A DNA stretch of 64,000 nt from Nocardioides phosphati (GTDB lineage Bacteria; Actinomycetota; Actinomycetes; Propionibacteriales; Nocardioidaceae): NCBI RefSeq assembly GCF_014646375.1, contig NZ_BMNI01000001.1, positions 168,572 to 232,571 on the forward strand, in the 5' to 3' direction. Made by a program: the position numbers and the translations under genes. Shown here piece after piece: positions 8,764 to 17,605 of this stretch (positions are counted from its first letter, which is position 1; each line of letters begins with the position of its first letter). Below the pieces are notes generated by a model, which saw only the letters and a list, made by a program, of their open reading frames with translations, searched no databases and had not been told where the DNA came from.

Positions 8764-10002
8764 TCAGATCGCGCAGTCCTGACGAGGAAGCTCGAGCGTG
8801 ATGCGGGAGACCCTGCCGTCGGTGAGCGTGATCTCATAGGCCCACGAGCCGTCTCCGGCGGGTGAGGACAGGACGTCGCCGGCACCGACGAGGTGGGCGA
8901 AGCCGGCCTCGACCTCGGACCGTGTCGACCCGATGCCGACGCCGTTCGGCGTCCGCATGTCCCGGGTGGCGACGAGCTGCTCGAGGCCCTGCTCGGGCGA
9001 GATGCGTCCGTTGACGTCACCGGGCTCGTCGTCGCCGGTGAACGTGTAGTCCACCGCGAGGCAGCCCTCCTTCCAGCCGTCGTGCGCCGAGCCCTGGACC
9101 GCGGACGCGGCCCCCGTCTCGCGGACCTCCGCGGCGCTCATGCCGAGCGTGAGGCCGTTCACGCCGTACGGGCCGAAGACGAGGTCCGGGCTGGTGCTCC
9201 CGCCCGTCGCGCCATCGGACGGCCTCTCCGCGCAGCCTGCGTCGGACCAGATGCACATCTCCGGTGCGATCGCCGTGGTGATCCGGGAGAGCTCGCCGAT
9301 GTCGCGCCGCGCCCCCTCGGGTGTGGTGCCCTCGCCGGACCAGACGACCGTCAGGATCGCGCGGCCCACCCGGGTGTACTGGTAGATCGACCCGCCCATC
9401 GGCTGCACGGTGCGACTGAAGGAGTACGTCGCGAGGCCGGTCTCCGCGCGAAGCGGCGTCCAGGCCTGTTCCCTCCCCGAACCGGAGCGTTCGAGCGGGC
9501 AGGCGTGGACGGACTTCTCGATCTCGGCCATGACGGCGCTCGCCGTTGCCTGGTTGTCGAAGGTCCGCAGCTCACGACGGTCGACGAACTCCTCGCCCTG
9601 CATCTCGAACCGAAGCTGGTCAGCAGCCGGGCGGCTCTCGATTCCCGTGCGGCCGCAGGGAAGGGGGTACTCCATGCCGGCTTCGCGGCTGGGACCGATC
9701 TTCGTCGCGCCCTCGAGGTAGCCCGACGCGCGGTCGAGCGGGAAGTCATCGGGAATCGTGGTCGGCCGTGCGGAGGTCGAGGCGCTCGGCGGGACCGGCG
9801 GGATGCCGCTGTCGTGGGCGGCGTACAGGCCGGCGGGAACGGCGACGGCGAGGACGGCGACGACGCCGGCCACCGCCGACACCGCCGTGCGCCGGACCCG
9901 GCGGCGGTCGCCGCGGCGGCGTACCTCGGCAGGAGGAAGTGGCGTGACGGGCCCGCCCGTGCCGAAGCGGGCGAGCTGCTCGAGGGGGTCACGGTCAGAC
10001 AT
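8764..10002 (-). CDS. membrane-anchored sensor protein paired with an ECF sigma factor
   Basis: 412 residues from ATG 10002, which overlaps the sigma gene stop by eight bases; a longer frame exists but would run into the sigma gene. A 38-residue cytosolic tail ending in an Arg-rich patch (RRRGDRRRVRR) precedes one transmembrane helix (about 39-61). The extracellular part has a Cys-containing domain (PLPCGRTGIES to MCIWSDAGC) and two similar C-terminal modules (GLTLGMSAAEVRETG and GVGIGSTRSEVEAGF). Placement and topology suggest a regulator of the overlapping sigma factor. No ZAS or RskA anti-sigma motif is visible, so that role is inference. Confidence 0.75.
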   Translation of the reverse strand: MSDRDPLEQLARFGTGGPVTPLPPAEVRRRGDRRRVRRTAVSAVAGVVAVLAVAVPAGLYAAHDSGIPPVPPSASTSARPTTIPDDFPLDRASGYLEGATKIGPSREAGMEYPLPCGRTGIESRPAADQLRFEMQGEEFVDRRELRTFDNQATASAVMAEIEKSVHACPLERSGSGREQAWTPLRAETGLATYSFSRTVQPMGGSIYQYTRVGRAILTVVWSGEGTTPEGARRDIGELSRITTAIAPEMCIWSDAGCAERPSDGATGGSTSPDLVFGPYGVNGLTLGMSAAEVRETGAASAVQGSAHDGWKEGCLAVDYTFTGDDEPGDVNGRISPEQGLEQLVATRDMRTPNGVGIGSTRSEVEAGFAHLVGAGDVLSSPAGDGSWAYEITLTDGRVSRITLELPRQDCAI

Positions 10003-10489
10003 GGGTGGCTCCGGAGTCGGGGGAGAGCAGGACGGCCAGCGCGGCACGGCCGCGGGAGAGGCGGGCCTTGACGGTGCCCTCGGGGACTCCCGTCTCGCGG
10101 GCGACCGCCTGGACCGGAAGGTCGCAGAGGTGGTGGAGGACGAGGGCCTGGCGCTGGGCCTCGGGGAGCTGGCGCAGCGCGCAGATGAGGGCGACGCGGG
10201 ACTCGTCCGCGGCCTCGGCCCACAGGGGAGCGGAGACGGATCGGTCCGTCGGCCGCCGACCGAGCTTCACCCGGCGCCACCGGCTGACCGCGAGGCGGTA
10301 GGCGGTGGTGCGGACCCACGCCTCGGGGTGCTCGGCCCCGTCGAGCGCGCGGCGGTGCTGCCACGCCCGGACGAACGCCTCCTGCACGCACTCCTGCGCC
10401 TCGTCGCGGTCGCCGATCAGGGCGTGGAGCTGCCCCGTGAGCCGCGCGAAGGAGGCGGTGTAGAACGCGTCGAACTCCGACTCGTCCAT
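9995..10489 (-). CDS. SigE-family ECF RNA polymerase sigma factor
   Basis: 164 residues with only sigma regions 2 and 4, the minimal ECF layout. Region 2 contains GDRDEAQECVQEAFVRAW (core binding and -10 recognition) and PEAWVRTTAYRLA. Region 4 has LPEAQRQALVLHHL and the helix-turn-helix GVPEGTVKARLSRGRAAL, all well conserved. It should direct polymerase to an extracytoplasmic-stress regulon. It shares eight bases with the membrane sensor gene downstream, so the two are translationally coupled. The 99 bases upstream hold a ribosome site (GGGGGC) but no obvious autoregulated ECF promoter. Confidence 0.92.
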   Translation of the reverse strand: MDESEFDAFYTASFARLTGQLHALIGDRDEAQECVQEAFVRAWQHRRALDGAEHPEAWVRTTAYRLAVSRWRRVKLGRRPTDRSVSAPLWAEAADESRVALICALRQLPEAQRQALVLHHLCDLPVQAVARETGVPEGTVKARLSRGRAALAVLLSPDSGATHV

Positions 10490-10588
10490 CGGCTGCCCCC
10501 GTTCCTGTGACGTCAGCGGTGCCGCTGTCGAGGGGGATACGCGCGGAGGAGCGGTCCGGTTGCATCCGGCTCCATCCTGCTGCAGGAA

Positions 10589-12430
10589 TCAGGCGGGCGG
10601 GAGGTTCTCCAGGCGCAGGAGTGCGCGCTCGGCGAGCGCCCGGAACGTCGGCTGGTCGATCTTCGCCTTCGGCACCGGGACGAAGCCGACCTCGGCGACG
10701 ACCGCGCCGCGGCGTACAAGGGAGACCCAGAAGTCGACCGACCGGTGCTCGGAGACCTGGATCGTGACCCGCCATGCGTGGACCGCGCCGACGGGACCCT
10801 TGGGCTCGTGGCGGAACTCGTCGACGGTGGCGGAGAGGTCGCGGTCCTCGCAGGTCCGCATGCGCTTCTCGACGCCGTCGAGGAACGACTTCGCCCGGGT
10901 GACGCTGCTGAACCGGCCGATGGTCTCGCTGAGGCCGAACTGGGCCGGCAGCTTGGCCTGCGGCATGAGGAACGTGCGCGTGGACGACGAGGCGATGCCG
11001 CCGCCGGTGAACGACGCACCGTCGCAGGTCGTCGCGGCGGGGTTGGTCGTCGCAGCGCGCGGTGTCGTGCCGACCCAGGCGTGCGGGACGCCCTTGATCG
11101 GGGGCAGGTCGACCGCCTGGAGCATGCCGCGCGCCGACGGGCCCGGCGGAGGCGGGCCGGCGACGCGACGCGGGGTCGTGGCGCAGGTGTCGCCGCCGTC
11201 GGCGCTGCAGAGCCGGTCGACGGCGGTGCCGACCGCGGCCTGGAACGGCTTCAGCTCGGGACGGCGGTCGTCGGCAGCGGTGCGAGCCAGCGTGGTCACG
11301 ATCGAGCCGGTGCGCGCGACGCCGATGGTCCACGTCTTCACCGGCTTCGCCCAGTCGCGGACGACGAGCAGCGCGCCCTGGTCACCCGCGCCGGTGAGCG
11401 CGTAGGAGTCGAGGAGCTGCATGCGCTTGCCGGCGCAGTCCGAGAACCACACCAGCGTCGCGGCGTACGCCGTGGTGGCGGCGTGGGCGTCGGCGGAGCG
11501 CTCCACGACCTGGACCAGCCCGGTCGCGACCTGCTTCTTCGCGGCGACCGGTGTCTGGAAGTGGCGGACGAGGGCGGCCAGCGCCTTCGGGTCGGCGTAG
11601 CGCCGGGTCTGGCAGGGCAGGTTGAGGCCGGTGCCGTCGGTGTTGTTGCCGGTGCCGGTCTCGTCGAGGGCCCGGGCGGCCAGGCGGGTGACGTCGGAGC
11701 CCGAGAGGAGGTCGGCGGGGTCGAGGTGCACGACCGCGTCGGGAGCACCGGGGCCGTCCAGCCCCGGTGCGCTGGCGCCGCGCGGCCCGGCGATCGACGA
11801 GCTCGCGGTCGCGTCGTGGCTGACCGCGAAGCCGGCGCCGACCGTGACCACGCCGGCCATGGCCACGCCCAGGGAGGTGTGGGCACGGCGACGGGCCGTG
11901 CCGCTGCGGCGGATGATGGAAGCGCGGGGGAGGCGCAGCACCTCGAGCGGCGTGCCGAGGTCGCGCAGCGTGGCGTCGACCTGGGCCGGATCGACGTCGC
12001 GGTGGATCGCGAACTGCGCCGCAGCCAGCCGCTGCTGCCGCGCCGCGCTGGCCTCGGTCAGCCCGATCTCGTGGCAGAAGACGTCGCTGTCGAGGCCCGC
12101 GAGCACCCGGAGCAGCAGTGCCCGGCGCTGGATGGCGGTGAGCTCGTCGAGCGCGTCCAGCGTGGCGCGGTGCTCGGCGGCGAGGGAGCCCTCGCGACGC
12201 CAGAAGTGCGCGGTGTGCCGGCGCTGCGCGTGCTGCCAGACGACCGGGCGGACCCAGGCCTCCGGGTCGTCCTGGCGCGAGACCTTGTGCCAGTGGTGCC
12301 ACGCGGCGACGAACCCGTCGCGGACCGCCCGCTTCGCGGCGCCGAGGTCGCCGGTCAGCGCGAACGCCTGCAGGAGCAGGCGCTGGCGCGCGTCGGCGTA
12401 GAACGCGTCGAACTGTCCGGGGTCTCGCAT
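10589..12430 (-). CDS. sigma-like domain fused to membrane anchor and extracellular sensor
   Basis: 613 residues from ATG 12430; longer frames would overlap the divergent gene. Residues 1-75 match sigma region 2 (FDAFYADARQRLLLQAFALT, DPEAWVRPVVWQHA) and 95-140 a degenerate region 4 (LDELTAIQRRALLLRVL, then GLTEASAARQQRLAAA). A positive patch (RRSGTARRRAH) precedes one helix at about 185-203, so the sigma-like part faces the cytoplasm. About 400 extracellular residues follow with two Cys-containing halves (CQTRRYAD, DCAGKRMQ, TCDGASF, RTCEDRD) that look like duplicated sensor domains. Region 4 lacks the usual Thr-Val-Lys-x-Arg recognition helix, so promoter binding is doubtful. A candidate -10 TAGGTT (12441-12446) precedes it. 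Confidence 0.8.
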   Translation of the reverse strand: MRDPGQFDAFYADARQRLLLQAFALTGDLGAAKRAVRDGFVAAWHHWHKVSRQDDPEAWVRPVVWQHAQRRHTAHFWRREGSLAAEHRATLDALDELTAIQRRALLLRVLAGLDSDVFCHEIGLTEASAARQQRLAAAQFAIHRDVDPAQVDATLRDLGTPLEVLRLPRASIIRRSGTARRRAHTSLGVAMAGVVTVGAGFAVSHDATASSSIAGPRGASAPGLDGPGAPDAVVHLDPADLLSGSDVTRLAARALDETGTGNNTDGTGLNLPCQTRRYADPKALAALVRHFQTPVAAKKQVATGLVQVVERSADAHAATTAYAATLVWFSDCAGKRMQLLDSYALTGAGDQGALLVVRDWAKPVKTWTIGVARTGSIVTTLARTAADDRRPELKPFQAAVGTAVDRLCSADGGDTCATTPRRVAGPPPPGPSARGMLQAVDLPPIKGVPHAWVGTTPRAATTNPAATTCDGASFTGGGIASSSTRTFLMPQAKLPAQFGLSETIGRFSSVTRAKSFLDGVEKRMRTCEDRDLSATVDEFRHEPKGPVGAVHAWRVTIQVSEHRSVDFWVSLVRRGAVVAEVGFVPVPKAKIDQPTFRALAERALLRLENLPPA

Positions 12431-12524
12431 GGCGCCGCCCAACCTACCCCGGCCGGTGCCCGTCAACTGCCCCGGCGCGTCCTCGCGGCCGTGGTCGCCA
12501 CGACCGGGGAGGATGGGCCCCGTC

Positions 12525-13946
12525 ATGTCGAGCCGCAGCACGTTCTTCGCCTCCCGTCCCTCAGCGACCACGCCGGACGGTGATGCCCAGCGATCGCTGG
12601 CGCTGGTCGCCGTCCGCGGTGGCGTGCTCGCCGCCGCGGTGCCGCTGATCATCCTCATGGTGGCGGCACTGGTCGGCTGGTTCCTGACCGACGGCGGCGT
12701 CCACGGCGCTCCCCGCGACGCGCTCCGCGTGGGGGCGCTCGGGTGGCTGATGGCCCACGGCTCCGGCATCCACGTCCAGGGCTCCGCGATCACCGCGGTC
12801 CCGCTCGGCCTCACCGCCCTCGTCGCGTACGCCGTGTGGCGCGCCGGCCAGCGCACGGGGGAGCGGCTCTCGGGTCACGGTCCCGACGCGTATGCCCTGG
12901 CCGACGGCGAGCGTGACCTGACCGTGCCCGCGGGCGTCACCGTCTTCACGGTCTCCTACGTCCTCGCCGCGATCGTGGTGGCCGTCGTCGCCGGCACGAT
13001 CGAGACCCAGCCGTCGCTCGGCGCCGTGCTGCTGTGGAGCCTGGTCCTCGCCGGCGGCGTCGGCGGCGCGGGCATCGCGACCGGCTCCGGCCGCGCGTCC
13101 GTCTGGCTGGGCTACGTGCCCGAGCCGGTGCGCGACACCCTCGCGGTCGCCGTGCGGATGCTGGGCTGGCTGCTCACCCTGTCGACCCTGGTCTTCCTGG
13201 TCGCGCTCGTCGTCGACGGCGGCGCTGCGCTGAGCGTGCTCTCGGAGCTCGGCACCAACCTGACCGGCGCGACGGCGTACGTCCTGGCGAGCCTGCTCGT
13301 CGTGCCCAACGCGGCGGTCTTCGCCGGCTCCTACCTCCTCGGCCCCGGCTTCCGGCTCGGCACGACGACGCTCGTCTCGCCGACGCTGGTCGCGCTCGGC
13401 CCGGTGCCGATGTTCCCGCTGCTCGCCGCGCTGCCCGACAGCGGCTCGACGCCGGTGTGGACGCCGTTCCTGATCGCGCTGCCGCCGGTGGTGGCCGCCA
13501 TCGCGGTTGTCCGCTCGCGCCACCGCCGCCCGACCACGGACTGGGACGTCGGCGCGGTGCGGGGGCTCTCCGCCGGCGTGGTCGCCGCCGTCTTCTTCGC
13601 GGTGCTCGCGGCGCTCGCGGGGGGCGCGGTCGGCCCGGGCCGCATGCAGGACGTCGGTCCGCTGGTCGGCTCCACGCTGGTCCACGGCATCACCGCCCTC
13701 GGCATCGGCGGCCTCGTCGGCGGTGTCATCGGCACCTGGCTGACCCGGCGCAACCCGCCGCCGGTCGTCGTCGTGCCCGGCCCCGTCGACCAGGACGCCG
13801 AGCCGACCGTGGTGGTCGAGCGCGCGCAGGAGGCCGGCGAGCCCACGGCCGACGGCAACGAGCCCACCGTCCCGATCCTCGGCCGGCTGCTCCGCCGCAG
13901 GGGGACCGACGAGACGGAGGCGGGGGAGGAGCCCGAGCGCGGATAA
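12525..13946 (+). CDS. DUF6350-family polytopic membrane protein
   Basis: 473 residues with ten or more predicted helices through about residue 410, then an acidic C-terminal tail (EPTVVVERAQEAGEPTADGNE). Proteins of this family sit immediately upstream of purN-purH in many actinobacteria, which is the order here; the biochemical role is unknown to me. ATG 12525 was chosen: it follows GGGGAGG by twelve bases and removes a proline-rich, non-hydrophobic extension. It diverges from the sigma-sensor fusion gene, leaving about 95 bases for both promoters. The purN start lies eleven bases beyond its stop. Confidence 0.82.
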   Translation: MSSRSTFFASRPSATTPDGDAQRSLALVAVRGGVLAAAVPLIILMVAALVGWFLTDGGVHGAPRDALRVGALGWLMAHGSGIHVQGSAITAVPLGLTALVAYAVWRAGQRTGERLSGHGPDAYALADGERDLTVPAGVTVFTVSYVLAAIVVAVVAGTIETQPSLGAVLLWSLVLAGGVGGAGIATGSGRASVWLGYVPEPVRDTLAVAVRMLGWLLTLSTLVFLVALVVDGGAALSVLSELGTNLTGATAYVLASLLVVPNAAVFAGSYLLGPGFRLGTTTLVSPTLVALGPVPMFPLLAALPDSGSTPVWTPFLIALPPVVAAIAVVRSRHRRPTTDWDVGAVRGLSAGVVAAVFFAVLAALAGGAVGPGRMQDVGPLVGSTLVHGITALGIGGLVGGVIGTWLTRRNPPPVVVVPGPVDQDAEPTVVVERAQEAGEPTADGNEPTVPILGRLLRRRGTDETEAGEEPERG

Positions 13947-13957
13947 ACTCCGCACTC

Positions 13958-14608
13958 GTGTCCACTCCTTCCGTCGAGCCCACTCCGTCTGGCGCTGCCG
14001 CCCCCGCGCGCGTCGTCGTCCTGGTCTCCGGCTCGGGCACCAACCTCCAGGCCCTCCTCGACGCCTCCGCGGACCCGGCGTACGGCGCGCGCATCGTCGC
14101 CGTGGGCGCCGACCGTGACGAGATCGAGGGGCTGGCCCGCGCCGACCGGCACAACGTGCCGACCTTCGTCGCGCGGCTCAAGGATTTCTCCTCCCGCGAC
14201 GCGTGGGATCACGCGCTGGCCGACCGGGTCGCGGCGTTCGAGCCCGACCTCGTCGTGCTCGCCGGCTTCATGAAGCTCGTCGGCCCCGAGTTCCTCGAGC
14301 GCTTCGAGGGCAAGGTCGTCAACACGCACCCCGCGCTGTGCCCGTCGTTCCCGGGCGTCAACGGCCCCGGCGACGCCCTCGCGTACGGCGTGAAGGTCAC
14401 CGGCGCGACGCTCTTCGTCGTCGACGCGGGGGTCGACACCGGCCCGATCGTGGCCCAGACCGTCGTGCCGGTCGAGGACGACGACGACGCCTCCGCGCTG
14501 CACGAGCGCATCAAGGTCGCCGAGCGCCGGATGCTCGTCGACAACGTGGGCCGGATGGCCCGTGAAGGTTTCCGCATCACCGACAGGAAGGTCCGGTTCG
14601 GACTGTGA
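13958..14608 (+). CDS. purN: phosphoribosylglycinamide formyltransferase (GART)
   Basis: 216 residues. It transfers formyl from 10-formyl-THF to GAR, step three of purine synthesis. [12 protein letters not shown] binds the substrate phosphate; the catalytic Asn-His are in [12 protein letters not shown] and the Asp in DAGVDTGPI. The GTG start gives a short disordered N-terminal extension (about 20 residues). The -10-like TAAACT (13944-13949) ends eight bases upstream, so a leaderless purNH transcript can start here. The stop overlaps the purH start by four bases (GTGA). Confidence 0.96.
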   Translation: MSTPSVEPTPSGAAAPARVVVLVSGSGTNLQALLDASADPAYGARIVAVGADRDEIEGLARADRHNVPTFVARLKDFSSRDAWDHALADRVAAFEPDLVVLAGFMKLVGPEFLERFEGKVVNTHPALCPSFPGVNGPGDALAYGVKVTGATLFVVDAGVDTGPIVAQTVVPVEDDDDASALHERIKVAERRMLVDNVGRMAREGFRITDRKVRFGL

Positions 14609-16215
14609 GCTCCTCCATCGACTTCAGCAAGATCGAGACCCAGGACAAGATCGCGATCAAGCGCGCCCTGGTCTCCGTCTTCGACAAGACGGGCCTCGAG
14701 GAGCTCGTCCGTGGCCTGGCTGAGGCGGGTGTCGAGCTGGTCTCCACCGGTGGCTCGGCCGCGCTCATCGAGTCGCTCGGCCTTCCGGTCACCAAGGTCG
14801 AGGACCTCACCGGCTTCCAGGAGTGCCTCGACGGCCGCGTGAAGACGCTGCACCCGCGCGTCCACGCCGGCATCCTCGCCGACCGCCGCCTCGACGACCA
14901 TGTCGCCCAGCTCGCCGAGATGGGCATCGAGGCGTTCGACATGGTGGTCGTCAACCTCTACCCGTTCGCCGACACGGTCGCCTCGGGCGCCGGTGTCCAG
15001 GACTGCATCGAGAAGATCGACATCGGCGGCCCGACGATGGTCCGCGCCGCGGCGAAGAACCACGCCAACATCGCGATCGTCACCGACGGCGCCGACTACG
15101 CCCGCGCCCTCGAGGCCGCGCAGGGCGAGGGCTTCTCCTACGAGGAGCGCAAGCAGCTCGCGACGAAGGCGTTCGTCCACACCGCGACGTACGACGTGGC
15201 CGTGGCGTCCTGGATGGGCTCGGTCGTGACCGACACCTCCGAGGGCACCGGCTTCCCGGCGTGGGTCGGCGGCACCTACGACAAGGCCACCGTCCTCCGC
15301 TACGGCGAGAACCCGCACCAGAAGGCCGCGCTCTACCTCAACGGCTTCGGTGCCCCCGGCCTCGCGCAGGCCGAGCAGCTGCACGGCAAGGAGATGTCGT
15401 ACAACAACTACGTCGACACCGACGCCGCGCGCCGGGCCGCCAACGACTTCGCCGAGCCGGCCGTCGCGATCATCAAGCACGCCAACCCGTGCGGCATCGC
15501 CGTCGGCGGCTCGATCGCCGAGGCCCATGCCGCCGCCCACGCGTGCGACCCGGTCTCCGCGTTCGGTGGCGTGATCGCCGCCAACCGCCCGGTCACCGTC
15601 GAGATGGCCAAGCAGGTCGCCGAGGTCTTCACCGAGGTCATCGTCGCCCCGGGCTACGAGGACGGCGCCGTGGAGATCCTCCAGGGCAAGAAGAACATCC
15701 GCATCCTCGTCGCGCCCGCCGACGGCGGCTCCCCGGTCGAGACCCGCCCGATCTCGGGTGGCCTGCTCATGCAGACCGTCGACCACGTCGACGCCGAGGG
15801 CGACGATGTCGCCACCTGGACCCTCGCCACGGGTGAGGCCGCCGACGAGCAGACGCTCGCCGACCTCGCCTTCGCCTGGAAGGCCTGCCGCTCGGCCAAG
15901 TCCAACGCGATCCTGCTCGCCAAGGACGGCGGCTCGGTCGGCATCGGCATGGGCCAGGTCAACCGCGTCGACTCCTGCAAGCTCGCCGTCGAGCGCGCCA
16001 ACACCCTCGTCGAGGGCCAGGAGCGCGCGCGTGGCTCCGTTGCCGCGTCCGACGCGTTCTTCCCGTTCGAGGACGGCCCGCAGATCCTCATCGAGGCCGG
16101 CGTGAAGGCGATCGTCCAGCCGGGCGGCTCCGTGCGTGACGAGCTCACCATCGAGCTCTGCAAGCAGCACGGCGTGACGATGTACTTCACCGGCACCCGC
16201 CACTTTTTCCACTGA
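14605..16215 (+). CDS. purH: bifunctional AICAR transformylase / IMP cyclohydrolase
   Basis: 536 residues carrying the last two steps of IMP synthesis. The N-terminal MGS-like cyclohydrolase domain (about 1-200) shows [24 protein letters not shown] and NLYPF. The transformylase domain includes [13 protein letters not shown] and IIKHANPCG, whose Lys-His are catalytic, and ends in [10 protein letters not shown]. Its start overlaps the end of purN (GTGA). folD, which supplies the 10-formyl-THF used by both enzymes, is 66 bases downstream. Confidence 0.97.
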   Translation: MSSSIDFSKIETQDKIAIKRALVSVFDKTGLEELVRGLAEAGVELVSTGGSAALIESLGLPVTKVEDLTGFQECLDGRVKTLHPRVHAGILADRRLDDHVAQLAEMGIEAFDMVVVNLYPFADTVASGAGVQDCIEKIDIGGPTMVRAAAKNHANIAIVTDGADYARALEAAQGEGFSYEERKQLATKAFVHTATYDVAVASWMGSVVTDTSEGTGFPAWVGGTYDKATVLRYGENPHQKAALYLNGFGAPGLAQAEQLHGKEMSYNNYVDTDAARRAANDFAEPAVAIIKHANPCGIAVGGSIAEAHAAAHACDPVSAFGGVIAANRPVTVEMAKQVAEVFTEVIVAPGYEDGAVEILQGKKNIRILVAPADGGSPVETRPISGGLLMQTVDHVDAEGDDVATWTLATGEAADEQTLADLAFAWKACRSAKSNAILLAKDGGSVGIGMGQVNRVDSCKLAVERANTLVEGQERARGSVAASDAFFPFEDGPQILIEAGVKAIVQPGGSVRDELTIELCKQHGVTMYFTGTRHFFH

Positions 16216-16238
16216 GGCGCGAAGCGTCATATGTTGTG

Positions 16239-16256
16239 GGCTGCCCGGGCAGCCAT
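16239..16256. other. GC-rich palindrome between purH and folD
   Basis: GGCTGCCCGGGCAGCC is a perfect 16-bp palindrome near 16240-16255, about 25 bases after the purH stop. It has no U-tract and no room for a loop, so it is more likely a protein site or an RNA stability element than a strong terminator. Confidence 0.3.
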
Positions 16257-16281
16257 CCCCATGACGCCCTACAGGAGTCCC

Positions 16282-17133
16282 ATGTCTGCACAGAAGCTTG
16301 ACGGCACGGCCACCGCCGCCGCCATCAAGGACGAGCTCAAGTCCCGCATCGCCGCCCTCCGTGACCAGGGCGTCGTGCCCGGTCTGGGCACGATCCTCGT
16401 CGGCGACGACCCGGGCTCACGGTGGTACGTCGGCGGCAAGCACAAGGACTGTGCCGAGGTCGGCATCGAGTCGATCCGCATCGACCTGCCCGAGACCGCC
16501 TCCCAGGAGGAGATCGAGGACGCCGTCCGCCAGCTCAACGACGACCCGGCCTGCACCGGCTACATCGTGCAGCTCCCGCTCCCGCGCGGCCGCGACGAGA
16601 ACCGCGTGCTCGGCCTGATCGACCCGGCCAAGGACGCCGACGGCCTGCACCCGACCAACCTCGGCTGGCTCGTCCTCGGCAAGGAGGCGCCGCTGCCGTG
16701 CACGCCGTACGGCATCGTCGAGATCCTGCGCCGCCACGGCGTCGAGATCGCCGGCAAGGAGGTCGTGGTCGTCGGTCGCGGCGTCACCGTCGGCCGGCCG
16801 CTCGGCCTCCTGATGACCCGCCGCAGCGAGAACGCCACCGTCACCCTCTGCCACACCGGCACCGTCGACCTGGCCGCCCACGTGCGCAAGGCCGACATCG
16901 TCGTGGCCGCCGCCGGCGTGCCCGGCATCATCACCGCCGACATGGTCAAGCCGGGCGCCGCGGTCCTCGACGTGGGCGTCTCGCGCGTCGACGGCAAGGT
17001 CACCGGCGACGTCGCCGACGACGTCTGGGACGTTGCCGGCTGGGTCTCCCCGAACCCCGGCGGTGTCGGCCCGATGACGCGCGCCATGCTCCTGGCCAAC
17101 GTCGTGAGCATCGCCGAGAGCAAGCTGGCCTGA
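16282..17133 (+). CDS. folD: methylenetetrahydrofolate dehydrogenase / cyclohydrolase
   Basis: 283 residues, a normal FolD length. It oxidises 5,10-methylene-THF with NADP and hydrolyses the product to 10-formyl-THF for PurN and PurH. Visible motifs: [14 protein letters not shown] (catalytic Lys of the Y-x4-K type), [18 protein letters not shown] and the NADP loop [14 protein letters not shown], ending in [13 protein letters not shown] 16282 has AGGAG just upstream and avoids an unsupported 17-residue extension. The DUF3017 gene starts one base after its stop. Confidence 0.96.
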   Translation: MSAQKLDGTATAAAIKDELKSRIAALRDQGVVPGLGTILVGDDPGSRWYVGGKHKDCAEVGIESIRIDLPETASQEEIEDAVRQLNDDPACTGYIVQLPLPRGRDENRVLGLIDPAKDADGLHPTNLGWLVLGKEAPLPCTPYGIVEILRRHGVEIAGKEVVVVGRGVTVGRPLGLLMTRRSENATVTLCHTGTVDLAAHVRKADIVVAAAGVPGIITADMVKPGAAVLDVGVSRVDGKVTGDVADDVWDVAGWVSPNPGGVGPMTRAMLLANVVSIAESKLA

Positions 17134-17134
17134 G

Positions 17135-17542
17135 GTGACCGACGAGCCGGCGCCGGTCGACGCCACGGAGCCCGTGCTCCCGGAGGACGCCGACCTGCCC
17201 GAGGACGTCGTCGCGGGCGTCGACGCGGTCCGCGGCCCGCTGCCGCCGCTGCGTGACGTCGCCCGGATCAAGCAGCCCGACACCATCGGCGGCGCGGTCT
17301 ACCTCGTCGTGCTCGTGCTCGCGCTGGTCGGCGTCGGCATCGCGGCAACCGGCCCGTGGCGCCTCGGCGTCTCGTGGCTCGGCGGCTCGCTGCTCGTGGC
17401 CACGGTCGGCCGCCTGCTCCTGCCCGGTGACGACGCCGGCATGCTCGGCGTACGCCGGCGACGGTTCGACACGATCCTGCTGGCCACGGTCGGCATCGTG
17501 CTGATCGTGCTGGCGATCACCATCCCCGACCAGCCCGCCTGA
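17135..17542 (+). CDS. DUF3017 membrane protein
   Basis: 135 residues with an acidic soluble N-terminus (about 50 residues) and three helices, the middle ones separated by RLLLPGDDAGMLGVRRRRFD. This Arg-rich loop and the position directly after folD fit the DUF3017 family of actinobacteria. The function is unknown. The GTG start is one base past the folD stop, implying coupled translation. Confidence 0.82.
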   Translation: MTDEPAPVDATEPVLPEDADLPEDVVAGVDAVRGPLPPLRDVARIKQPDTIGGAVYLVVLVLALVGVGIAATGPWRLGVSWLGGSLLVATVGRLLLPGDDAGMLGVRRRRFDTILLATVGIVLIVLAITIPDQPA

Positions 17543-17556
17543 CCCCCCGGCGTACG

Positions 17557-17594
17557 ACGAAGGCCCGGCCCCCGCAGGGGGACCGGGCCTTCGT
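17557..17594. terminator. bidirectional terminator, DUF3017 / mdh
   Basis: A 12-bp stem (ACGAAGGCCCGG with its complement) is extended by an inner CCCCC/GGGGG stem around a GCA loop, with one bulged A. It lies between converging genes and can end both. Confidence 0.85.
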
Positions 17595-17605
17595 GCGTGG
17601 AGGGA

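Noticed and set aside
8764..10047. Longer start (10047) for the membrane sensor gene
   Set aside because: It would overlap the sigma gene by about 50 bases; ATG 10002 gives the common 8-base overlap and a sensible N-terminus.
12429..12524. Upstream start for the DUF6350 gene
   Set aside because: It adds 32 proline-rich residues before the first helix and would collide with the divergent gene; ATG 12525 has a ribosome site.
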